Of a DNA stretch of 64,000 nucleotides, positions 1 through 6,238 are shown one piece after another. Numbering within the stretch: the first letter of the stretch is position 1; every line of letters starts with the position of its first letter. A program made the translations under genes and the position numbers. This DNA comes from Capnocytophaga bilenii (GTDB lineage: Bacteria > Bacteroidota > Bacteroidia > Flavobacteriales > Flavobacteriaceae), in NCBI RefSeq assembly GCF_017565765.1, contig NZ_JAGDYP010000001.1, positions 28,358-92,357 on the forward strand, written 5' to 3'. The notes beneath the pieces are model-generated. The model did no database searches. It saw only the letters and a list, made by a program, of their open reading frames with translations, and had not been told where the DNA came from.

Positions 1-1044
1 CAACCCTCTATTTTCTTCAAAATAAACCAAGTATATAAAGATTTTGATAGTAGATACACAGAAATTCATACCTTGCGAAATATCATTGAACGTATCTTAA
101 AAAATGGCTATACTCCTAATGCTGAAAATACTCAAAATTCTATAATTAACGAGCAATACACTACAGTATCTGCACTTGATTTTGCTCTGAAACTAAAGAA
201 AAATAGTGTTTCAGAAAATAGTTTTATAGACTATAATTATCGTGTTAAGCAATTTCAAAAATACTTGATAGATAAAAACTTAGATAAATCTCCTATAAGC
301 AGTTTAACAAAGAGACATATTAATGACTTCTTGAATGAAATACTACTGAGAACAAGCCCTCGTAACCGAAATAATACACTTACAGTCATCAATGCCATAT
401 TTGCTACATTAGAAGAAAATGAGATTGTACAACAAAATGTAGTTGCAAAAATTAAGAAGCTGCAAGCTAAACCAGAACGCAATAAAACCTACACACAGAA
501 GCAACAAGACGATATTTTTACTCTTATGACACAAAAGGATAAGGAGTTACTTTTGTTTGTTAAGTTTGTTTCTTATAACTTTTTACGCCCTATAGAGGTA
601 TGCAGATTGCAAATTAAAGATATTGATTTTGAAGGTGCTAAAGTAAATGTACGCGCTAAAAATAAACTGGTAAAGATTAAGATAATACCAGAAATACTTC
701 TTAAAGAAATTCAACATTTAAAAGGGGCTAATCCTGATTACTTCTTATTTGCTCCCAATGGTGTTGATGATTGGCAGACAAGCGAGGTAAATAAACGTGA
801 TTATTGGACTAAACGCTTTGGAAAATTAAAGAAAGAACTCAATTTAGGAGAAGATTACGGACTTTATTCTTTTAGACATACCTTTATTACTAAGTTATAC
901 AGAGAGTTACGTTCTAAATACTCACAATATGAAACCTATGATAGGTTAATGCTTATTACAGGACATTCTACGCTTTCTGCTTTACAGCAATATCTAAGAG
1001 ATATTGACGCTGAACTTCCTGAAGATTATTCACATTTATTATAA
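1..1044 (+). CDS. Tyrosine recombinase (ICE integrase), 5' end outside window
   Basis: Site-specific recombinase that would integrate and excise the element. The frame is open from base 1 and the first possible start inside the window is a TTG at 73, so the gene probably begins upstream and this is a partial CDS. An N-terminal core-binding domain (about bases 160-460) precedes the catalytic domain. Visible catalytic elements are the Arg in FLRPIEVCRL, the second box YSFRHTF, ITGHS, and the nucleophilic Tyr in LQQYLRDI. The His of the usual HxxR box is Tyr here, a tolerated change in some family members. The gene is followed at once by a minisatellite. A tRNA-Met fragment at 42.7 kb gives the likely right end, so this is probably the integrase of the whole element; that pairing is inference. 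Confidence 0.88.
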   Translation, partial: QPSIFFKINQVYKDFDSRYTEIHTLRNIIERILKNGYTPNAENTQNSIINEQYTTVSALDFALKLKKNSVSENSFIDYNYRVKQFQKYLIDKNLDKSPISSLTKRHINDFLNEILLRTSPRNRNNTLTVINAIFATLEENEIVQQNVVAKIKKLQAKPERNKTYTQKQQDDIFTLMTQKDKELLLFVKFVSYNFLRPIEVCRLQIKDIDFEGAKVNVRAKNKLVKIKIIPEILLKEIQHLKGANPDYFLFAPNGVDDWQTSEVNKRDYWTKRFGKLKKELNLGEDYGLYSFRHTFITKLYRELRSKYSQYETYDRLMLITGHSTLSALQQYLRDIDAELPEDYSHLL

Positions 1045-1620
1045 CCCTACACAAGGGGGGTGGGGAAAATACACCTACCCTATGCAAGGGGGGTGCGGAA
1101 AATACACCTACCCTACGCAAGGGGGGTGCGGAAAATACACCTACCCTACACAAGGGGGGTGCGGAAAATACACCTACCCTATGCAAGGGGGGTGCGGAAA
1201 ATACACCTACCCTATGCAAGGGGGGAGCGGAAAATACACCTACCCTATCCAAGGGGGGTGCGGAAAATACACCTCCCCTACAAGGGTGCGGGAAAATACA
1301 CCCCCATGCAAGGGGTTGCGGAAAATACACCTACCCTATGCAAGGGGTGCGGGAAAACACCTACCCTATGCAAGGGGTGCGGAAAATACACCTACCCTAC
1401 ACAAGGGGTGCGGAAAATACACCTACCCTACACAAGGGGGTGCGGAAATACACCTACCCTATGCGGGGTGCGGGAAATACACTACCCTACACAAGGGGGG
1501 TGCGGAAAATACACCTACCCTATGCAAGGGGGGTGCGGAAAATACACCTACCCTATGCAAGGGGGGTGCGGAAAATACACCTACCCTTCACAAGGGGGGT
1601 GCGGAAAATACACCTACCCT
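1045..1620. repeat. 33-bp minisatellite array (about 18 copies)
   Basis: Tandem array starting directly after the integrase stop. The G-runs of the first copies start at 1055, 1088, 1121, 1154, 1187, 1220 and 1253, an exact 33-bp period. About nine middle copies are shortened to 28-32 bp, and the last four are again regular. The core is GGGGGGTGCGGAAAATACAC followed by CTACCCTATGCAA, with variation mostly at TATGC/TACAC. It is clearly more GC-rich than its surroundings and strongly strand-asymmetric (G6 on the plus strand). Because the period is divisible by three and the unit lacks stops, it creates long spurious open frames on both strands. There are no unique spacers, so it is not a CRISPR array. 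Function unknown. Confidence 0.95.
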
Positions 1621-2151
1621 ATTTTCAATAATAATTTGATAATCAATCAATTAAAAATAAAATCTAATTTTTAAGCTCTTTTCTTCCTAATTATATATTA
1701 TTATATATATAAATAAAAATAAGCACACACATTTTTTCTTTCTGCATTTTTACCCAATCTGAGAGTATGATTTACCTTATTTTTACTAACTATTTGTAAA
1801 TCAGATTTTTGTGGAGCTCTTAAATAATCTCGTTTTTTAGGGGCAAGATGTGCCTTTGTATATACACAGTTTTTGCAAAACGGTATACAAAGGCGCATCT
1901 TGCTTTTTAGTCTTCTATCTCAAAAACTTGCCTGCGGCTGCATTTTTGTGAAAGAAAACTAAAAAGGGGAAAAAACTTCGGAACTCGTTTTTTCTTTCTA
2001 TAGGAAATTTAGTTTTAGTTTTTGAGTTCTTTTGGGAACTCAAAAAAGCAAATAGGCTGATAAAAAACAGAAAAAAGCACTGTACTATATCGTTCAAATT
2101 TGTTCAATATAGTACACTACTTGCAAATATGCTTTACTATATCGTTCAAAT
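1621..2151. other. Non-coding region with dyads; candidate oriT region
   Basis: About 530 bases with no convincing gene between the minisatellite and the mobilization genes. It holds a long dyad (1843-1903), a hairpin flanked by A/T runs (2019-2046; TTTTTGAGTTC pairs with GAACTCAAAAA), and two related dyads at 2082-2168. In Bacteroidetes conjugative elements the transfer origin commonly lies just upstream of the mobilization genes, so this is the best oriT candidate. No nick site can be read with certainty. Confidence 0.45.
1843..1903. repeat. Inverted repeat, 20-bp arms, upstream of mob genes
   Basis: The left arm 1843-1862 and right arm 1884-1903 are complementary over 20 bases except for one position that still allows a G-U/G-T wobble. 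The loop is 21 bases. Both arms contain the CAAGATG(T/C)GCCTTTGTATA type sequence. It could be a relaxosome recognition structure or a terminator-like hairpin; its position before the relaxase operon favours the first. Confidence 0.75.
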
Positions 2152-2168
2152 ATGTTCAGTATAATAAA
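2082..2168. promoter_or_regulatory. Two related dyads overlapping the start of the MobA-like gene
   Basis: Copy one (2082-2115) is a near-perfect palindrome with arms GTACTATAT and ATATAGTAC around CGTTCAAATTTGTTCA. Copy two (2133-2168) repeats TACTATATCGTTCAAAT(A)TGTTCA with a weaker right arm and overlaps the ATG at 2152. Two copies of a palindromic site over a start codon suggest an operator for autoregulation by the RHH protein encoded next, or part of oriT. This is inference from position and symmetry. Confidence 0.55.
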
Positions 2169-2664
2169 CCCCTATTGCACAGCAAAAAAAACCTTTTTTA
2201 CTTTGCCTCGAAAAACAGATAAAACCTTGAAAGAAAACTACTCTACACATAAGAACAAACATATTATTCTCCGAGTGAGTGAATCCCAAAAACAACACTG
2301 GAAAAAACTATGTGCAGAAAGAAAGATTACCCTTACTGATTTGCTAACAAGTGCTGTCGAGGGTAAGATGAGTTCTCAGGAACAACGCGAGGTTTTAAAG
2401 TTCATTGAAAAACAGGATAATATCTTTGCTAAGATTGAAAACAACATCAACCAGTTTGCCCATTTGGCTAATGCCAAAAAAGAAGTCTACCGAGATGAAC
2501 TGATAGCCTTCACAGAACGTTTAGACCAGATTGTTAAACTTAAAGCAGAGCAAAACAAAATCTTTATACAGATTTATAAACTCATAGCTGCCAATGATAG
2601 TCAAAATACTAAACTCAGCAAGCAAAGACTTTCACGGGGTGAAGTACAACGACAAGAAGATTAA
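2152..2664 (+). CDS. MobA-like relaxosome accessory protein (ribbon-helix-helix)
   Basis: Small basic protein of 170 residues. Residues about 38-75 (HIILRVSESQKQHWKKLC, then KITLTDLLTSAVE) read like a ribbon-helix-helix DNA-binding segment, and the remainder is a helical, probably coiled-coil region. Proteins of this kind sit next to the relaxase in Bacteroidetes mobilization modules and bind oriT. Its 3' end overlaps the relaxase gene by 71 bases, indicating translational coupling. The ATG at 2152 lies inside a repeated dyad, so the true start could be a little downstream, but no other ATG occurs before the RHH segment. Function is inferred from context and fold-like pattern. Confidence 0.7.
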   Translation: MFSIINPYCTAKKTFFTLPRKTDKTLKENYSTHKNKHIILRVSESQKQHWKKLCAERKITLTDLLTSAVEGKMSSQEQREVLKFIEKQDNIFAKIENNINQFAHLANAKKEVYRDELIAFTERLDQIVKLKAEQNKIFIQIYKLIAANDSQNTKLSKQRLSRGEVQRQED

Positions 2665-4120
2665 CAACGAAAAGGGCGAGTTGATGCTAATGAAAAACTT
2701 TCCGTCTTTCATCAATGCCCAAAGCTCACAAGAGGAGGTTCGTAATTATCTTAAAAGTATTTCACAAAGCAACCGAAGCAAAAAACCTCAGTTTCACGCT
2801 GTCATTTCTACTAAATACCAGGAACACTCTAAAGAGCAGCTTACAGCTATAGCCGATGAGTTTATGAAAAATATGGGATATGAAAGTCAGCCTTATATAG
2901 TGGTTTTTCACAAGGATACCGAAAATAATCACGTGCATATTGTCTCCTCAAGGGTAGATAAAGAGACGGGTAAAAAGATTAATGATAGCTTTGAGAAACT
3001 TAAATCACAGCAAGCATTAACATTAGCTATTGAAAAAGTTTTAGGTCTCAACCGTATTGCTAAACTAGATAAACTACTACAGTATCGCTTTAGCAACTTA
3101 CAGCAGCTTGATAAATTATTAGAACGACACGGTTTTAAACTTTCACAAAGTGAACAGAATTCTAATCAATTACAAATACTACATAACGGAGTAGTACAAA
3201 AAATTTTATTAGCAGACCAACTGCCAATGCAAGATACACCTAAAGCTGATAAGCGAGCTCAACAGATAAAGTCCTTTATTGAAAAGTATCAACAGATGTA
3301 CAGCAATAAAGTTTTTAAAGTAGTAGATGATAGAGCTGAAAAAGGACTATATCCCAAAGAACATCAAGGAGTACCTAAGATAGAATTTACTAGTGAGCTC
3401 CAAGAAAAATTAAAAAACATATTTGGAATAGATATAATATTCCATTATAAAGATGATAAATTACCTTTTGGATATACACTTATTGATAATAAAACACAGC
3501 AAGTGTATAAAGGTAGCGAAATTATGAAGCTCAAAGAAGCTTTTGAATTAACCAATAGTAATATTGATAAAAAGAGCTTTGAACGATTAAAAGATTATAA
3601 TTTAAGTTCTTACAGAGAAAAGCAAATCTTATCACAACATTTGAATAAAAAAGGAGTACAAGCTGAACCTTTTATGCTCTTTGAAAATAAGCGACTTAAA
3701 AACAATAAATCCGATTTTCAACAGATTAAAACAGATGTAATCCAACATCTTAAGGCTCTTAAAAACGACAGCTTTGTAGTCTTAGAAAAAGATAAAAATG
3801 GTGATTTCTATGCTATTCATCAACGATTTCATCAAATACATAGCTTACAAAGCCTTATAGGCAGTGAAGCCTACCAAAATTTTATAAGTCAACAAGAGAA
3901 ATCAACCAATGAAGCAAAAGTTATAACTATTAATGATAATACCTCTGGAACAGGAAGCGATACTGACATCAATCACAGAGAAAGTGTAAATGTTTCAGAG
4001 GTTTTAAAAGTCGCTTTAAAAAGCACTGAAAATGCTCTTAAAACGCTATTAAGCTCTAGTGCCCCCGTAGGGCGAGATAATACCGAAAACGAACTGAAAA
4101 AACGCCGTAAAAAAAGATAA
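2594..4120 (+). CDS. MOBP-type relaxase / mobilization nuclease
   Basis: DNA relaxase that would nick oriT, stay bound to the 5' end and lead the strand into the recipient. Residues 1-120 show the family pattern: a candidate catalytic Tyr18 in HGVKYNDKK, then FHKDTENNHVHIV (His106, His113 and His115), the metal-binding histidine motif of MobP/MbpB-like relaxases. The remaining 390 residues are a lysine-rich helical tail ending in a basic cluster (KKRRKKR), likely for DNA and coupling-protein contact. It overlaps the MobA-like gene by 71 bases and is followed 4 bases later by traA, so all three probably share a transcript. The 508-residue length is normal for the group. Confidence 0.9.
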   Translation: MIVKILNSASKDFHGVKYNDKKINNEKGELMLMKNFPSFINAQSSQEEVRNYLKSISQSNRSKKPQFHAVISTKYQEHSKEQLTAIADEFMKNMGYESQPYIVVFHKDTENNHVHIVSSRVDKETGKKINDSFEKLKSQQALTLAIEKVLGLNRIAKLDKLLQYRFSNLQQLDKLLERHGFKLSQSEQNSNQLQILHNGVVQKILLADQLPMQDTPKADKRAQQIKSFIEKYQQMYSNKVFKVVDDRAEKGLYPKEHQGVPKIEFTSELQEKLKNIFGIDIIFHYKDDKLPFGYTLIDNKTQQVYKGSEIMKLKEAFELTNSNIDKKSFERLKDYNLSSYREKQILSQHLNKKGVQAEPFMLFENKRLKNNKSDFQQIKTDVIQHLKALKNDSFVVLEKDKNGDFYAIHQRFHQIHSLQSLIGSEAYQNFISQQEKSTNEAKVITINDNTSGTGSDTDINHRESVNVSEVLKVALKSTENALKTLLSSSAPVGRDNTENELKKRRKKR

Positions 4121-4124
4121 TAAA

Positions 4125-4760
4125 ATGATCATCACATTTGCAACCCAAAAAGGAGGGGTGGGAAAAACAACTTTAGCAGTTGCTTTTGCTAACTACCTAA
4201 CAATAACAAAAAAAGAAAAAGTAAAAGTTTTTGATTTTGATTATCAAAAATCCTTTTACCAAAAATGGGAAGAAGATAAATTCTTACAATTTCCTGAACT
4301 CTATGAAGTAGAAATTATAGATGGAGAACAAAATACCATTGACGGACAAGATATTGCCGATATGAAGCAAAGCGAAACATACTATATATTTGACCTCGCA
4401 GGTACATTAGACGGAAGATATATGGAGTTACTTATCTATAGCGACTTTATAGTTATCCCTTTTGAATATTCTGATGTATCAACTAAATCTACAATGGTAT
4501 TTATCAATTTATTAGGAATGATAGAAAGCCAAGCTAATAGAGTGTTTTTACGTTCTAAATACGACAAAGGCTATACATACAAAAACCAACCAGCAATGGA
4601 CGAAGAAATAAGTCAATACGGATACCTATTACCAACTCCTGTGTATAAACGCAATGATTTACAAAGTATCAATACCCGTAGGCTCTCTTACGAGCAACGC
4701 TCAGCCGTAAAGCAAACATTTGAAGAACTAATACAATACATCAATGACAACAACATCTAA
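4125..4760 (+). CDS. traA: ParA-family ATPase, TraA-like
   Basis: MinD/ParA-type P-loop ATPase of 211 residues with the deviant Walker A motif QKGGVGKTTLA at residues 8-18 and a hydrophobic Walker B-like strand YYIFDLAG near residue 88. In CTnDOT-like elements a protein of this family (TraA) opens the tra operon; a role in positioning the element or transfer machinery is assumed rather than shown. It starts 4 bases after the relaxase stop and overlaps the next gene by 17 bases, so it is part of one operon. No ParB-like partner is recognisable nearby. Confidence 0.85.
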   Translation: MIITFATQKGGVGKTTLAVAFANYLTITKKEKVKVFDFDYQKSFYQKWEEDKFLQFPELYEVEIIDGEQNTIDGQDIADMKQSETYYIFDLAGTLDGRYMELLIYSDFIVIPFEYSDVSTKSTMVFINLLGMIESQANRVFLRSKYDKGYTYKNQPAMDEEISQYGYLLPTPVYKRNDLQSINTRRLSYEQRSAVKQTFEELIQYINDNNI

Positions 4761-5052
4761 AGCTAATAACAAACCTATTAAACTACCTTTTGAAATTCAA
4801 TTGAATAGAAAGTACAACGAAATAAATGCTGATTATTTTATCAGTGATTGGACAGAACACCAGGACGAAAGAAGAGAGCGAACTATAAGTATGTGTAATG
4901 ACCTACATATTGAGCTCGGAAAATTTAGCACTTTTGAAATTAAACTTGATGAAATTATAGATTTAGGATTGCGTTACGCACTTTCTAAACGCGAATTTCG
5001 TAGTATGATAGCTAAAGTTATCATTTCAAAAGGTAATTGTTTAAATATATAA
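4744..5052 (+). CDS. Small protein in the traB/traC position
   Basis: A 102-residue soluble protein that I do not recognise. It is charged, has no signal peptide, and its C-terminal half (KFSTFEIKLDEIIDLGLRYA and on) is probably helical. It overlaps the end of the TraA-like gene by 17 bases and lies 12 bases before the next gene, so it is translated as part of the tra operon. In CTnDOT-like elements this slot holds TraB/TraC (DUF3408) proteins, but I cannot see convincing DUF3408 similarity. It may be a partner of the ParA-like ATPase. Confidence 0.65.
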   Translation: MTTTSKANNKPIKLPFEIQLNRKYNEINADYFISDWTEHQDERRERTISMCNDLHIELGKFSTFEIKLDEIIDLGLRYALSKREFRSMIAKVIISKGNCLNI

Positions 5053-5064
5053 ATCAGAACAAAA

Positions 5065-5571
5065 ATGGTAACACGTTTCTTTATCATAACATTTTTTGTC
5101 TATGTAATTTATTACTTGGCAATGTTAATTTATGATGTGTATTTGCGAAAAGAAAAATCAGTGCCTGATGAAGAGGATAAACAAGAGTTTTCTTTGGCAG
5201 AAATGGCAGATAATACTATTACTAATGTTGATTTTGACGAAGTAGAACAAATGACTACTAGTTCAAAGGTAGAAGTAAATGAAAATGACATTTTTCCTTC
5301 TGCAACTGATAGTGAAAATACAGATGAACCTTCATCTAAAAATTTAGAAGCCTTAAAAAGAAAGTTTGAGGAAGAAGAACACTTAGATGATAATGAGGGA
5401 GGGCAAACAGAAGTATTCACTCCTATCAATAAGGAAGAAATCTTAAAAAGAGATAATGAACGTTTTAAAAATTTACTGAGCTTAGCTGAAACTAATGTAC
5501 AAGTGATATTTAATGAAAGTGAAAATGGAGGGTATAAAACCTTTAAAGCTCAGCCTAAAACTAATGTGTAA
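5065..5571 (+). CDS. Single-pass membrane protein in the traD position
   Basis: 168 residues with an N-terminal hydrophobic segment (about residues 5-24, FFIITFFVYVIYYLAMLIY) followed by a long, very acidic, low-complexity domain rich in Glu and Asp. The topology looks like an N-terminally anchored protein with a large soluble tail. Position between the TraA block and TraE/TraF matches traD of Bacteroidetes conjugative transposons, but the assignment is by gene order only. Confidence 0.6.
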   Translation: MVTRFFIITFFVYVIYYLAMLIYDVYLRKEKSVPDEEDKQEFSLAEMADNTITNVDFDEVEQMTTSSKVEVNENDIFPSATDSENTDEPSSKNLEALKRKFEEEEHLDDNEGGQTEVFTPINKEEILKRDNERFKNLLSLAETNVQVIFNESENGGYKTFKAQPKTNV

Positions 5572-5589
5572 TTTTAATTTTTTTTCAAT

Positions 5590-5922
5590 ATGATTAATAT
5601 TAATACTAATCGACCGTTAGTAACAAGAAAACGGCTACTACTCTTGTTACTATTAACATTGTTTGTAGCCAACACCGATATGTATGCGCAAGGTGCAAGT
5701 GCTATCACACAAGCCACGAATACAATCAAAAGCTATTGGACTCCTTTAAAGACACTTATTTGGATGATTGGTGCCATAGTAGGACTCATAGGTGGTTTAC
5801 GTATCTACAATAAGTGGACTAATGGAGACCAAGATATCAACAAAGAAATTCTTGGTTGGGGTGGGGCTTGTTTATTCCTCATTTTAGTACCTGTGTTTGT
5901 AGGAGCATTCTTTGGTTTATAA
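5590..5922 (+). CDS. traE: TraE-family conjugation protein (DUF4134)
   Basis: Small inner-membrane protein of 110 residues with a signal-like hydrophobic N-terminus ending in YAQGA and two further membrane segments (about residues 53-72 and 88-108). The GAIVGLIGGLRIYNKW and ILGWGGACLFL stretches are typical of DUF4134/TraE, which occupies the VirB2 (pilin-like) place in Bacteroidetes conjugative transposons. The usual partner TraF follows 16 bases downstream. Confidence 0.85.
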   Translation: MININTNRPLVTRKRLLLLLLLTLFVANTDMYAQGASAITQATNTIKSYWTPLKTLIWMIGAIVGLIGGLRIYNKWTNGDQDINKEILGWGGACLFLILVPVFVGAFFGL

Positions 5923-5938
5923 ACTAATTACCTAACCT

Positions 5939-6238
5939 ATGGAATTTTACCTGTACAAGGGGCTTAAAAAACCCCTTGTCCTTTTTGGACTGAAAGATAA
6001 GTATATTTATCAAGCTTTAGCTTGTGCAGCATTTGGTATTATTTGTTTAGCAGCTTTACCAAGCCTTATAGGATGGATAGGTTTTCTAATAGGAGTCGCC
6101 ATTGCAGGTGGAGGTGTATGGTACATTTTCTATCGTCAAGATAATGTAGGGCTCTATACTAAGCAGAAAAACAATGAGGAATTACATATTTTTCCTAAAC
6201 GCTTTAAAGTAAAAAGAAATGAAAACAAAAACGTTTAA
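5939..6238 (+). CDS. traF: TraF-family conjugation protein (DUF4133)
   Basis: 99 residues, with the family hallmark near the N-terminus (YKGLKKPLVLFGLKDKYI), two adjacent membrane helices (about residues 28-65) and a short basic cytoplasmic tail. DUF4133/TraF is a VirB3-like inner-membrane component that works with the VirB4-type ATPase TraG. Its 3' end overlaps traG by 20 bases, consistent with coupled translation of VirB3- and VirB4-like partners. Confidence 0.85.
   Translation: MEFYLYKGLKKPLVLFGLKDKYIYQALACAAFGIICLAALPSLIGWIGFLIGVAIAGGGVWYIFYRQDNVGLYTKQKNNEELHIFPKRFKVKRNENKNV

Noticed and set aside
1045-1620. CRISPR array
   Set aside because: Tandem units are contiguous without unique spacers, and no cas genes are present.
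968-1674. Long open frames on both strands across the 33-bp repeat, giving 11-residue protein repeats
   Set aside because: All frames are open only because the period is a multiple of three and the unit lacks stops; no start context or sensible protein composition.
1701-2097. Two minus-strand frames of 60-65 codons
   Set aside because: They run through the dyad structures, have atypical composition, and show no neighbouring gene logic.
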